This document shows, one piece after another, positions 9,666-18,721 of a DNA stretch of 64,000 nt. Under the pieces are notes generated by a model that worked only from the letters and a program-made list of their open reading frames with translations, had not been told where the DNA came from and did not search any database. Numbering within the stretch: position 1 is the stretch's first letter; each line of letters opens with the position of its first letter. A program made the position numbers and the translations under genes. The DNA is from an uncultured SAR324 cluster bacterium (lineage in GTDB: Bacteria; SAR324; NAC60-12): the NCBI GenBank assembly GCA_905182865.1, contig CAJJCY010000001.1, positions 248,001 through 312,000 of the forward strand, given 5' to 3'.

Positions 9666-9847
9666 ATACAATTTTGATTATAAACTGTTTTATTAAACAT
9701 TATTATTTTGTAATTAAAAAAATTTTGAAACATCCATTTCAAATGTTAAGGGTGATGCTAGAATTTTCTGATCGCAAGTACTCAGCAACTTTATCATTAA
9801 TTTTTCTTACACTTACTTAGGGCTTGCAGAAAAATAATATTATTCAA

Positions 9848-10129
9848 TAATATATATAAGTAATTATTCAATTAGTGAAGATAACTGAACGGTGTTTCCT
9901 GAAAGAAACTAAAAGCTTTCCACTTCTGTCGTTTGAGTCCCTGTTTCAACAAGGTTTACCCACGTGAAAAATAGTCGTACTTCTTTAGGTTCTACTTAGT
10001 AATTTCGGGCATAGGGAAGCGCAGAACCTGAATCAAGGGGAAATTTTTCAAACCTTGTACTCAAACTGGCTGGTGATCGTGATCACGGATCAAGTCCGTG
10101 ATATCAAAACAACTTTATCAGTTAGCCCT
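9848..10129 (+). repeat. Dispersed repeat, copy B
   Basis: The second copy, in the same orientation as copy A and about 180 bases after it. It contains CACGTGAAAAATAGT, shared with the copy near 60.8 kb, and a perfect 8-base hairpin (10082-10102, ATCACGGA / TCCGTGAT). Copy A retains only a degraded form of that hairpin. Between the two copies (9666-9847) there is only AT-rich sequence without a gene. Confidence 0.7.
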
Positions 10130-10254
10130 GCTGATGTAGCCTATAGTATTTTTATGATACTGCAATTGGGAGCAATACATACTGCAATTGCTGCTCCGGT
10201 TGCCAAGAAACTTTCAGTTATTCAGCGAACATTTATCAGCTTAAACAGGAATAA

Positions 10255-10983
10255 ATGGGTATAGAAAAAAAGTTCCGTGGACATTATAAAAAAATAATTA
10301 TCCTGTGGGGATTTTTACTGCTCACATTTTCTGCCGGGGCAGAAACGATTTACGAATTGGATTTTTCAACTGCATCCGGCAATGTTCAAAACTGGTTTGA
10401 AAAAATCAAATGGGAGTTACGGAGAGATGTAGCTGATATGAACCTCCGTTTTGAAGACGGTAAATTGGTTATTGAACCCACCGAGGAAGAATTTGGTGTG
10501 CTGATTAGGGAGTTTGAAAAAAAGGAATATCTTCATGGAGTTTCAAAAATACGCATTGAATGGGGAGTAGATCAATATCCGCTTGGAGCAGACTGGAGTG
10601 GGCCCAAAGACAAGACTCGAAACACACGTGAAGCTATTTCCTTCATGGTCTTTTTTGGTGACACCAAACTGGACAGTGGATTTGTTCTTGCACCGGATCT
10701 GCCCTATTTCATCAGTTTTTTTCTTGGGAAAGATGAAAAACCGGATCACGTTTATTTCGGCAACTACTGGCAAGATGGAGGACGTTATCTTTGTATTCCC
10801 TGTGACGGTAGTATAGGAAAAACATTTATTACAGAAATTGATCTCTCAGCAAAATTTTTTGAATTATTTGGTAAGAAACAGTTGCCTGTAACGGCTCTTG
10901 GGATTGAGATAGATGTAAAAAAAACTGAGAAAGTAAATGGACGTCACTCAAAGGCGTTTATTAAACGAGTTGAATTTTTCTAA
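10255..10983 (+). CDS. DUF3047-like secreted protein
   Basis: The 242-residue product has a basic N-terminus and a hydrophobic signal sequence (IIILWGFLLLTFSAGA) and is probably periplasmic. The core resembles the DUF3047 family: RIEWGVDQYPLGADW, AISFMVFFGD, a PYFISFFLG block, and a C-terminal ALGIEIDV..IKRVEF strand pair. No catalytic residues are known to me for this family. A weak AGGAA precedes the ATG. It lies just after dispersed repeat copy B. Family assignment is from memory of its motifs; function unknown. Confidence 0.68.
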   Translation: MGIEKKFRGHYKKIIILWGFLLLTFSAGAETIYELDFSTASGNVQNWFEKIKWELRRDVADMNLRFEDGKLVIEPTEEEFGVLIREFEKKEYLHGVSKIRIEWGVDQYPLGADWSGPKDKTRNTREAISFMVFFGDTKLDSGFVLAPDLPYFISFFLGKDEKPDHVYFGNYWQDGGRYLCIPCDGSIGKTFITEIDLSAKFFELFGKKQLPVTALGIEIDVKKTEKVNGRHSKAFIKRVEFF

Positions 10984-11172
10984 TAAAAACACTATAAATT
11001 TTTTTAATAATACTCTGGATCCAATTATTGCACTGACCCTGATAGCGGTACTGGATATTTCCCTTTTACTGTTGGTTGGAGCATGGACAGCCCAAAAGGT
11101 TTTTACTATGGAAACGAGTCAGAAATAAAACAATCTGAGCACATCAAACTTAATGTATAAATTATTTAAATA

Positions 11173-11586
11173 ATGAAAATAAAAATTATCACTATAACTC
11201 TTGTTGTATTTTTATTCAGTACACAACTGTTTGCTGATATATATGAGGTTAATAATAATAAAATAATAATTCTAATGGAAAGTGGGGTTCCATTAATAGA
11301 CATACGAACTAAAAGGGAGTGGTACGAAACGGGAGTGATTAAAAAAAGCAATCTTCTAACATTTTTTGATAAAGATGGAAATTACAATGTTAAAGAATGG
11401 ATGTCAAAACTGAAGAAAATAGCAAGTAATAAAGACCCTGTAATTATAATTTGTAGAAGTGGAAGAAGAAGTAGGATTGTTGCTAACTTTCTAGACCAAA
11501 AAGAACATTATACAACTGTATTTCATGCATCAGATGGGATTATTTCTTGGATAGATCTTAAAAATAAAACCGTTGTACCTGATTAA
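11173..11586 (+). CDS. Periplasmic single-domain rhodanese
   Basis: The 137-residue protein starts with a signal peptide (IITITLVVFLFSTQLFA) and continues as one rhodanese domain: GVPLIDIRTKREWYETGVI, then the active-site loop ICRSGRRS with the catalytic cysteine, and a C-terminal SDGIISW block. Rhodaneses carry sulfur as a cysteine persulfide; a secreted single-domain form could act in periplasmic sulfur transfer or redox. No partner gene is adjacent, and the base composition is very AT-rich. Confidence 0.85.
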   Translation: MKIKIITITLVVFLFSTQLFADIYEVNNNKIIILMESGVPLIDIRTKREWYETGVIKKSNLLTFFDKDGNYNVKEWMSKLKKIASNKDPVIIICRSGRRSRIVANFLDQKEHYTTVFHASDGIISWIDLKNKTVVPD

Positions 11587-11643
11587 AGTCTTACTGTGAA
11601 ATTGGTTTACTTTGCAGAGCAACAATAATTCTTTTTAAAATTA

Positions 11644-12498
11644 TTAAAGGACAATCTTTGTACCAATACCTCTGTCGGTAAATAATTCTGCAATTACAGA
11701 GTGAGAATCTGTACCGTTGATTATTTGAGCAGATTCCACCCCATTATTTACGCAGAAAAGCCCGGCTTCAATTTTTGGTGCCATTCCACCGCTGATCACC
11801 TTTTGCTGGATCAATTTTTCGGCTTCGCTTGCGGTAAGTTGAACAATTAATTTCCCTTCTTTAAGGACACCGTCTACGTCAGTCATGAAGATTATTTTGT
11901 GTGCCCCCAAAGAAACAGCTATGCGAGATGCAGTTGTATCTGCATTTATATTGTATGTAACACCATCTTTCCCAAGACCAATCGGTGAGACAACGGGTAA
12001 AAATCCCTGCTTTAGCAAGACCAGCAGTAGTTCAGGGTTAACGTTTTTAATTTCACCAACAAATCCCAAATCAATGCCGCTTTTCTGAGGCTTTTTTATA
12101 GCCTCAATCAAGTGCCCATCTTTACCACTGACTCCTACAGCCTTACCGCCAAAAGTATTCAGGTGTGTAATTATTTCTTTGTTTATAGTTCCAGATAGTA
12201 CCATTTCTGCAACTTTCATATTTTCTGAACTTGTAACTCTCAGACCATCAATAAAGGAAACTTTCTGGCCTAATCTTTCCATTGCCTTTGAAACTTCCTG
12301 ACCTCCTCCATGAACAATTACAGGCAGCATTCCCAATGACTGGAGCAAAACAATATCCTGGGCAAAGTCATGTTTGAGATGCTCCTCAATCATGGCCGCA
12401 CCTCCATATTTGATGACCACTATTTTACCATTGAAGCTCTTTATGTAAGAAAGAGCTTCGATAAGTAATTTTTTCTTTTCCTCGGTAAAGGCTGCCAT
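11644..12498 (-). CDS. argB: Acetylglutamate kinase
   Basis: The 284-residue enzyme phosphorylates N-acetylglutamate in the second step of arginine synthesis. Visible motifs are VVIKYGGAAM (nucleotide-binding lysine), VIVHGGGQEVS, GLVGEI-like GFVGEIKNVN, YNINADTTASRIAV and IISGGMAPKI-like VISGGMAPKIEAG. Length and motif order are standard. It is alone on the minus strand, about 100 bases downstream of the transglycosylase gene, without other arg genes nearby. Confidence 0.95.
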   Translation of the reverse strand: MAAFTEEKKKLLIEALSYIKSFNGKIVVIKYGGAAMIEEHLKHDFAQDIVLLQSLGMLPVIVHGGGQEVSKAMERLGQKVSFIDGLRVTSSENMKVAEMVLSGTINKEIITHLNTFGGKAVGVSGKDGHLIEAIKKPQKSGIDLGFVGEIKNVNPELLLVLLKQGFLPVVSPIGLGKDGVTYNINADTTASRIAVSLGAHKIIFMTDVDGVLKEGKLIVQLTASEAEKLIQQKVISGGMAPKIEAGLFCVNNGVESAQIINGTDSHSVIAELFTDRGIGTKIVL

Positions 12499-12594
12499 TA
12501 AAAAGCCGTTATGAATTTATATTTATGAAAGAAAGATAATGTTGGATTTTTATTAAAATGCAAAAATGTCTGTAAAAACAAGGGGACGAATGAT

Positions 12595-14478
12595 TTATGA
12601 ACTGTAAGGAACAATCAGTTTTTGATTTAGTCTCAAGTGCTTTTTAGACTTCAGTTCGTTAAGTGCAACCAACACTTTAACAGTGGTTCGGTAAATTCTG
12701 GCAATTCCCCACAGAGTGTCGCCATTACGTACACGAATAATCTTGTGCCGCACTTCTTTAATTAATGTTCTTGAACTCTTTTTTGCAACAATTCTTTTTT
12801 GCTGTTTTCGTTTAATTTTTACAGGTGCTTTTACATAAAGCTTCATTCCCGTCCGAAGTTGCCTGGAATTAGTTAAACCATTCCAGGTCATCAGTTTTCT
12901 AGCAGATGTTTTGTAACGAATAGCTAAGTGAGACAGTGTAGTATTTCGCGGAACACGAATCACACTTGCTTTGCGGGGCAGATTACTTTTTGAAGTTTTA
13001 CGGTATCCAACCACTAACCTTTGTCCAGCGCGGATTGCATGAGGGCTGCTCAATTTATTCCAACGCATCAATTTACTGACACTAGTCCTATATTTCTTAG
13101 CAATTACAGACAGGGCACCTCCCTTTGGAACCCGAATTTTCAGGGCAACTAATCTTGTACTGGAATAAGAAGGACTTCTGGCAACTTCCCTGAAAACCCG
13201 CCAGGTGGGAACATAAATCTTTAGTCTGCGATTGACTCGCAAAACAGATTTCGAATTAAGCCTGTTCCACCTTGCTAATCTTCTAATAGATGTTTTATGT
13301 TTACGAGCCAAGTCCCATAAATTGTCTCCTGTCTTAACACGAAAATAAATTGGTGCTCCAAATTTTTCAAGTACTCTTGTCGCCCGATTAGAACTGCCCA
13401 GAAGCGCATTATATGAATGTCCCCATTTTTTTGAAGGGTTCGGCTTCTGCTTCAGAGAAGCCATTAACTCCTGTCGATTGCTTTGTGGAACATAGAACGA
13501 ATAACTCGTCTGAGTCATAGGCGGTACGCCCAGAAACAAAGCAGGGTTTTTATCTCGAAGTACACTGAAAGACATTTTTGAGCGCTTTGCTACCTCTTCC
13601 AGAGAAAAAGCTACAGTCAAACTGGCTTTTGTTTCATCCATTGGTGAAAGCGGTACTACATGTCCATAACCATAGCGTTTCGGATTTTTATATATGACTG
13701 CCATTGCCATAATAGACGGGACATAACCCCTGGTTTCTCGAGGCAGGCGTAGTGACCAAAAATTGTGTTTACGTCCTTTTTTCTTCGCCCTGTTTATAGC
13801 TCTTTTTACACGTCCTTCTCCTGAATTATAAGCAGCCATAGCAAGTTCCCAATCACCAAAAATACCGTAAAGGTGCTTCAAGTAAGTGATTGCTGCTTTA
13901 GTCGCGAGAACAGGATCTTTCCTTTCATCAATCCAACGATTAATTTTTAAACCATAAATCCGTCCAGTTGAAGCAATAAATTGCCATAATCCTACAGCAC
14001 TTTTATTAGACCGAGCGCGAACATTGAAATTACTTTCAACCGGAACCATGTAAGCCAGGTCCAGCGGCATTCCTTCTTTCTGCAGCATCCTGGTTATCAT
14101 GGGCATAAATTTGCCGGAACGCTGAATACCAACTATTAAATGCTTACGATTCTTTGATGCGTACCTCCGCAGGATTCTTTTGACTTTTGAATTAACCCTG
14201 ATTGGTATGTCATAACGTTTGCCTTCAACTTTCCAAAATTTATTGCGGTAAGGTGTTTTGGAGTTGGTTATTTTCTTTACAACAGGCTTTTTTATTGAGG
14301 AAACATCCAACTTAAATTCCCGGATGGCTTTACCTCTTGTTTCAAATAACAGTGACTGATTCCGAAGCGGTGCTGGCTGGTAAGAAGGGGAGGCTGCCTC
14401 AAGCTGCTTAACAAAGGTAAAAATGAGAAGGATTACCAGAAAATAGCTGATATTATTTTGTAATATTTTAAATTTCAT
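12595..14478 (-). CDS. MltD-type lytic transglycosylase with four LysM repeats
   Basis: The 627-residue protein has an N-terminal membrane anchor or signal (YFLVILLIFTFVKQLEA). The SLT domain at roughly residues 120-280 contains the catalytic Glu in PVESNFN, then SAVGLWQFIASTGRIYGL and AMAAYNSGEGRV. Four LysM peptidoglycan-binding repeats follow (for example KTGDNLWDLARKHKTS and NGDTLWGIARIYRTT). Enzymes of this type cleave the MurNAc-GlcNAc bond to 1,6-anhydro products in the periplasm. E. coli MltD has two LysM repeats, so four is long for the type. No lipobox is evident, unlike E. coli MltD. Confidence 0.93.
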   Translation of the reverse strand: MKFKILQNNISYFLVILLIFTFVKQLEAASPSYQPAPLRNQSLLFETRGKAIREFKLDVSSIKKPVVKKITNSKTPYRNKFWKVEGKRYDIPIRVNSKVKRILRRYASKNRKHLIVGIQRSGKFMPMITRMLQKEGMPLDLAYMVPVESNFNVRARSNKSAVGLWQFIASTGRIYGLKINRWIDERKDPVLATKAAITYLKHLYGIFGDWELAMAAYNSGEGRVKRAINRAKKKGRKHNFWSLRLPRETRGYVPSIMAMAVIYKNPKRYGYGHVVPLSPMDETKASLTVAFSLEEVAKRSKMSFSVLRDKNPALFLGVPPMTQTSYSFYVPQSNRQELMASLKQKPNPSKKWGHSYNALLGSSNRATRVLEKFGAPIYFRVKTGDNLWDLARKHKTSIRRLARWNRLNSKSVLRVNRRLKIYVPTWRVFREVARSPSYSSTRLVALKIRVPKGGALSVIAKKYRTSVSKLMRWNKLSSPHAIRAGQRLVVGYRKTSKSNLPRKASVIRVPRNTTLSHLAIRYKTSARKLMTWNGLTNSRQLRTGMKLYVKAPVKIKRKQQKRIVAKKSSRTLIKEVRHKIIRVRNGDTLWGIARIYRTTVKVLVALNELKSKKHLRLNQKLIVPYSS

Positions 14479-14655
14479 GAAAGTTTAGTTTTTACAGGTA
14501 ATCTTTCTTGGAATTACAGAAAAGGTGAACTTTTTTAATTATTAAATGTGCATGATATCTTATCAAGCTCTTTCTGTACGTAATCTTAAAACAGAGTTCA
14601 ATGCTGAGTTATTTAAAAGCGGCTTGGCCGATATTAACTTCATAATTATCAGTGC

Positions 14656-14683
14656 TTGACATATCTTATGAACTGCCTATAAT
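14656..14683 (+). promoter_or_regulatory. Sigma-70 promoter of the tRNA-Gly gene
   Basis: A consensus -35 TTGACA (14656-14661) and a consensus -10 TATAAT (14678-14683) are separated by 16 bases, about 13 bases before the tRNA. This is the strongest promoter match I see in the window. Confidence 0.85.
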
Positions 14684-14696
14684 GCAGTCCTTCAAA

Positions 14697-14772
14697 GCGG
14701 GAATAGCTCAGCTGGTAGAGCGCAACCTTGCCAAGGTTGAGGTCGCGGGTTCGAGCCCCGTTTCTCGCTCCA
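14697..14772 (+). tRNA. tRNA-Gly (anticodon GCC)
   Basis: A full cloverleaf can be drawn. The acceptor GCGGGAA pairs with TTCTCGC (one G-T pair), the D arm has GCTCAGCTGGTAGAGC, the anticodon loop TTGCCAA reads GCC, and the T arm is GCGGGTTCGAGCCCCGT. The discriminator is T, followed by an encoded CCA. Its 3' end is the attachment site of the island that follows. Confidence 0.96.
14748..14772 (+). repeat. attL-like site: 3' end of tRNA-Gly
   Basis: The 25 bases from the T arm to CCA recur at 25149-25173 in the same orientation with one mismatch (TTCGAG versus TTCGAA). This is the usual signature of site-specific integration into a tRNA gene. Confidence 0.8.
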
Positions 14773-14923
14773 CGTTTTCCTGCCTTAAAACTAATAAAAA
14801 CAATAACGTAATGTGTTATTAATACGTATCTATTGCTATTAATAAACTGTCCCCCCACTGTATTACCCACCTGTTTTATCTGATTTTGATTGTTCATTTG
14901 ATACTAATGAAAGTACAATATCC

Positions 14924-15391
14924 TTGTTTAATAAACCCATTTACAAATGGGAAGATTTGGGACAAGTACAATCATCAGACAGGCAGAGAAATATTATATA
15001 TTACCTCGTCCATCAGGGCAAGGGACGTACTGAAGCGGCACGCCTTGCAGGCTTTGCCGCCCCAAGACAGAGTGCATTCACTTTGACGCAATCACCAAAT
15101 ATCATTACCAAAATCCGGCAAGAGTGAAACAAAGTTTACCAAACAGAACTTGCGTCTACATCAGTTCATACTCTAAAAGAAGTGATGGAGGATACTGATG
15201 CACCAGCTAGTGCAAGGATAGCTGCTACGAGGACGTCTCTGGAGTTGGCTGGAGACATTGGAAAGCACTCACAGTCCCAACGAAACTATGAGCAAAATCT
15301 TGCTGAAATGACACCTGAAGAATTGTCTACTATTATTGACAGATGGGAAGGCGAAAAGGCTTCAATTGTAAAGGATATTACACCTGTTTGA
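14924..15391 (+). pseudogene. Terminase small-subunit-like or HTH protein with an in-frame TGA
   Basis: One frame runs from the ATG at 14924 to 15391 with a single TGA at 15125-15127. The first half has a helix-turn-helix pattern (GKGRTEAARLAGFAAPRQ, then SPNIITKI) like phage terminase small subunits. The second half continues the expected helices (APASARIAATRTSLELAGDI, then MTPEELSTIIDRWE). Seen: one frame, one stop. The likely reading is a nonsense-inactivated phage gene. Readthrough or recoding cannot be excluded but has no support elsewhere in the window. Confidence 0.55.
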
Positions 15392-15580
15392 TAAAGGAAT
15401 ATGTTCGATTACTTCTGTTATAGTACATATAAAAACAGTGTTTTATTTATCACCTTCAGGAAGGACACCCCACCCACCTGCCATACCCAAAAGAGTGCAA
15501 ACATATTGATTATGGACTGTGATACAAAATCGCTATAAAACGAATCTTTACTTTGTTCTTTACAAATATGGTTTTGGAGG

Positions 15581-15604
15581 GAGTCTGACTGTGAAGAATT
15601 AGTG
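15581..15604. repeat. Island short repeat, copy 1
   Basis: GAGTCTGACTGTGAAGAATT followed by AGTG. It matches blocks at 17303, 23177 and 24665 and lies just past the 3' end of the minus-strand propeller gene. Confidence 0.6.
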
Positions 15605-15644
15605 AGCGTTTACTTCAACTGATCACAAATTAAATTCATTCTCT

Positions 15645-16703
15645 CTACTCCACGAGTTCGAAGAACACTCTCCTTAAATGTCTTGATGTCCCAGATTCCA
15701 TTTTACTCCAAGTGGTTGAATCTGGTGAGGTTAAGATGGTCCCGGCATTACCCACCATCACAAATTTACCATTCCCAGTGGTGATTCCCCTGAGATGTTT
15801 TTTAGTTCCGGAATTCCTTTTAGTCCAAGATTTTCCATCTGAGGAAGTGATGAAGTTTCCAGCATTCCCTACCGCAATGAAGGTACTGTTTCCGTGGGAG
15901 GCTCCTAATAGTCCCATTCGTGTTCCAGATTTTATTTTTGACCATGATTCCCCACTTAATGAGCTACGTATAACTCCTTTGAAACCAAACGCAAAGAAGG
16001 TGTCATCTGCGTAGATGACTTCATTGAACTCTACTGATGTATTAGATGTCCTTTTTGTCCATGTAGTTCCATCTGAGGAAGTGATGATAGTTCCTTTATA
16101 ACCAACTGCCACGAATGTATTGTTCCCGTATGCTACTCCATAGAGAGATGTTTTTGTTCTAGATTTACTTTTCGTCCATTTGGTTCCATCTGAGGAAGTG
16201 AGGACGGATCCACCATTACCAACTGCCACGAATGTATCGTTTGCGTATGTGACATTCCCAAGATGTGCTTTAGTTCCTGATTTTCTTTTAGTCCATTTGG
16301 TTCCATCCGATGAAGTGAGGATGGTTCCGGAAAAACCAACCACTACCAAGGTATCATTACCGTAGGCGACTGCTCTGAGTTTACCCTTTGATCCAGAAGC
16401 CCTTTTAGTCCATTTGGTTCCATTCGATGAGGTAAGGATAGTTCCTTTTCCACCAACAGAAACAAAAAGAGGACGGGAAGATGGTGTTTTTTCAGAAATA
16501 GTGGAATCTGTTGTTTGTTCGACCTTTGCGTCAGTCTTTTCAGTTTCATCAGACTCTTTTGAAAATTCATCATACTTATTGCTAATGTCATCCTTATACC
16601 AATATGCCGCTCCTCCTGCAGCGCCAATAATAATTATTTCAGCACAGGAGGTGATAGTAAAACTAAAACAGGAAATTAGTAAAATGTGTAAAATATGAAC
16701 AAT
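15645..16703 (-). CDS. Lipoprotein with seven YCF48/BNR-like propeller repeats
   Basis: The frame carries seven repeats of about 39 residues built on the pattern GTILTSSDGTKWTKR..SGT..L..V.YGN.TFVAVG; the last is truncated. This suits a seven-bladed beta-propeller of the YCF48-like type. Upstream in the same frame lie a linker rich in Glu, Asp, Lys and Thr and a signal peptide ending in a lipobox-like ITSC (Cys codon 16644-16646). No ATG, GTG or TTG precedes the signal peptide; an ATT at 16701-16703 is the best-placed start. An internal ATG at 16349 would remove the signal peptide and the first repeat. Either the start codon is rare or a mutation removed it. Function unknown; probably surface-exposed. 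Confidence 0.68.
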   Translation of the reverse strand: MVHILHILLISCFSFTITSCAEIIIIGAAGGAAYWYKDDISNKYDEFSKESDETEKTDAKVEQTTDSTISEKTPSSRPLFVSVGGKGTILTSSNGTKWTKRASGSKGKLRAVAYGNDTLVVVGFSGTILTSSDGTKWTKRKSGTKAHLGNVTYANDTFVAVGNGGSVLTSSDGTKWTKSKSRTKTSLYGVAYGNNTFVAVGYKGTIITSSDGTTWTKRTSNTSVEFNEVIYADDTFFAFGFKGVIRSSLSGESWSKIKSGTRMGLLGASHGNSTFIAVGNAGNFITSSDGKSWTKRNSGTKKHLRGITTGNGKFVMVGNAGTILTSPDSTTWSKMESGTSRHLRRVFFELVE

Positions 16704-16952
16704 AGCTAAAAATATACCTCTTTTTATGTATAATTCAGTTCTATTTTTATTAGGAGTTCAAATTGAAAGGTACAGTTTTGGAGTAAATTTGCAACAGAAT
16801 TGATTGTTGCAATACTACTTTTGTCGAACTTTCTATGAATGTGAGTTTGTTTAAAATATTTCACAAAATGGAAGATTTGTAAAAAATATTGAAATAATTA
16901 TATATTCAATCATTGCATTGTTTACATAAAATTAATTATTTTAAAAAAATAC

Positions 16953-16981
16953 TTGCATAGCTTTGTGATTTGGAATATAAC
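16953..16981 (+). promoter_or_regulatory. Putative sigma-70 promoter for the small lipoprotein gene
   Basis: TTGCAT (16953-16958), a 17-base spacer and TATAAC (16976-16981), about 90 bases before the ATG at 17070. The rest of the 16704-17069 gap is AT-rich with no gene that I can see. Confidence 0.5.
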
Positions 16982-17069
16982 TAATCACATAATACCCAAT
17001 GCAGTAATGATTTTAGGTTGCAGATCATTAAATAAGCAAATATTTTGAACATGGAAAGGAATAGAACAA

Positions 17070-17267
17070 ATGCAAAAAAGAGTATTGAGTTTCCTTATAA
17101 TAATAATAGTATTAATTATCACAGGATGCACTTCAAGTTCCGGTAATAGAGGAAATGTTGGTCTATTTGGATCTTGGGCAAAAAATTCCCCATCTTTCAG
17201 TAAACCATCAATTTGGCAATGTGCATGGGGGGAAGAGAATCATTACCAAAACAAGAAATGTGATTAA
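17070..17267 (+). CDS. Small hypothetical lipoprotein
   Basis: The 65-residue product has a signal peptide with a very hydrophobic core (LSFLIIIIVLIITGC) ending in a lipobox. A short Ser/Gly-rich and aromatic tail with two further cysteines follows. AAGGAA lies 9 bases before the ATG and a good promoter lies upstream. It is island-encoded with no recognised family. Confidence 0.6.
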   Translation: MQKRVLSFLIIIIVLIITGCTSSSGNRGNVGLFGSWAKNSPSFSKPSIWQCAWGEENHYQNKKCD

Positions 17268-17302
17268 AGTACTGGACCAAAGGTGGTGATAGGGTTGGTT
17301 TT

Positions 17303-17348
17303 TTGACTGTGAAGAATTAGTGTGGTTACTCACAGGAGATGATGAGGT
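17303..17348. repeat. Island short repeat, copy 2
   Basis: TTGACTGTGAAGAATTAGTG followed by GGTTACTCACAGGAGATG. It is the longest match to copy 4 and lies just past the 3' end of the small lipoprotein gene. Confidence 0.6.
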
Positions 17349-17389
17349 CAGTTGTAGGAATTATTGTTTTATCCTATTTAATATGACAT

Positions 17390-17593
17390 TCACCAAAAAA
17401 CTTTTCCATTCACTTTCCTGTAACTTGTTGTTCCGTCCATAAAGTAGTTTTTCCAGTTTCAAAGTCTTCCAATTCTACATTCCTCTATAGATTTTATTCC
17501 ACTTCCCAAAGTGGATTTTACTTGACTATTCCATTCTCCATCCTTTAAATTTCTAACACACTTCCTTTCATAAGGGTAAATTAGTGTTCATAT
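17390..17593 (-). pseudogene. Remnant of an unidentified gene
   Basis: On the minus strand, YPYERKCVRNLKDGEWNSQV and SGIKSIEEC read in one frame to a TGA at 17459-17461. The next frame then gives ELEDFETGKTTLWTEQQVTG. The two look like parts of one small protein split by a single-base shift. No start codon or family was recognised. Confidence 0.32.
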
Positions 17594-17747
17594 TTTATCA
17601 TTTTACAATCTAATTAGTTAGTGATGATTATTATGGATGTAAATCTAACAGGAAAGAATTTGTAGGAATTAATTGCAGGTACTAAATCTTAGTTTATAAG
17701 AATAATATGTCTAATTCTAAATCATTGAAATAAATTATATCTAATGT

Positions 17748-17935
17748 TTATTTGTAATCACTTAGAAACAGAAACTCAAGTAATCTTCCCCCATAAATCC
17801 AGCAAGCATTATTTGGGTAGCCCTCTCTGACTTGCACCCAACATGCATCTGTCTTCAGCAAATCGATCTTCCAAATTATCAATTTACCAATATTTTCACC
17901 ACCACACTATATCGTGAGTCATTTAGAAAGAACCC
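17748..17935 (-). pseudogene. Remnant of a small SH3-like secreted protein
   Basis: The minus-strand frame ending at 17748 encodes LLKTDACWVQVREGYPNNAC and then WIYGGRL, a pattern like bacterial SH3-type domains. Just upstream the coding continues in another frame (NDSRYSVVVKILVN). This suggests a decayed gene with at least one indel and no start. Confidence 0.35.
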
Positions 17936-18004
17936 CCTTCGTATCACAACAGCGCGGATAATTTGAAGACTGTCTTGTCTTACTTTCCTGGGAAAAATTT
18001 CTGT

Positions 18005-18679
18005 TTACACGACTGAAATTATGATCTCTCCTATACCGTCGATGCCACCCGTCATCACGTTACCGGGATTTACAGGTCCAACACCGTCCGGCGTACCCGT
18101 AAAGATAAGGTCTCCGGGCATGACATTATAGAGCTTAGACAAATGCGAAATGCCTTCCTGGACGTTCCATATCTGCAGATTCAGGTCGCTGTCCTGGCGG
18201 ATCTCACCATTGACCGCAAGCCAGATCCTGCCTGAATCCGGATGGCCAATTTCACTGACCGGCCTGATCGGCGCGATTGGTGCTGAATGATCAAAACCCT
18301 TAGCGGCTTCCCAAGGCTTGCCTTCGGCTTTGGCCTTGTTTTGCTGATCGCGGCGGGTCATGTCAAGACCAAGGCTGTAGCCGTAAACATGATCCAGGGC
18401 ATCTTCAACTGCGATGTCTTTACCGCCCTTAGCAATGGCTATTACAAGTTCAATTTCGTGGTGAACATTATCGGACTGGGGCGGGTACGGGAACTCACCA
18501 CCGGTCGGCACCAGTGCATCAGGCGGTTTCTGGAAAAAGAACGGCGGCTTGCGTTCATCGTTTCCCATTTCCTTAATGTGGGCCAGATAGTTACGACCAA
18601 TGCAATAGATCCGGCGTACCGGGAAACGCTCGTCGGTGCCAGTCACTTCGGCCGATGAGACTGATGTGAGGGATGACAA
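18005..18679 (-). CDS. Fumarylacetoacetate hydrolase family protein (fumarylpyruvate hydrolase-like)
   Basis: The 224-residue protein matches short FAH-family hydrolases: RIYCIGRNYLAHIKEM, PPFFFQKPPDALV, HHEIELVIAI (metal-binding Glu residues), YGYSLGLDMTRRDQQ, and a C-terminal PGDLIFTGTPDGVGPV. Members hydrolyse C-C bonds of dicarbonyl acids such as fumarylpyruvate or acylpyruvates in aromatic breakdown. It is the last gene of a minus-strand ABC operon, about 40 bases after the second permease, so the transporter may import an aromatic or keto acid precursor (inference). The gene is visibly more GC-rich than its island neighbours. Confidence 0.86.
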   Translation of the reverse strand: MSSLTSVSSAEVTGTDERFPVRRIYCIGRNYLAHIKEMGNDERKPPFFFQKPPDALVPTGGEFPYPPQSDNVHHEIELVIAIAKGGKDIAVEDALDHVYGYSLGLDMTRRDQQNKAKAEGKPWEAAKGFDHSAPIAPIRPVSEIGHPDSGRIWLAVNGEIRQDSDLNLQIWNVQEGISHLSKLYNVMPGDLIFTGTPDGVGPVNPGNVMTGGIDGIGEIIISVV

Positions 18680-18721
18680 AATTCATGGATGATCTCCTAA
18701 TATATTTGTGTATAGTTGAAG

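Noticed and set aside
10055-10264. A 69-codon frame before the DUF3047-like gene whose last 45 codons look hydrophobic and MotA-like
   Set aside because: Most of it lies in the repeat, the resemblance is weak, and it overlaps the next gene.
10937-11128. A short frame with a hydrophobic segment (LIAVLDISLLLLVGAW)
   Set aside because: It overlaps the end of the DUF3047-like gene out of phase and has no start signal; at most a fragment.
14697-14772. The serine-recombinase-like gene at 32 kb as the integrase of the tRNA-Gly element
   Set aside because: It lies 7 kb outside the att sites, lacks catalytic residues, and tRNA 3'-end insertion is typical of tyrosine recombinases.
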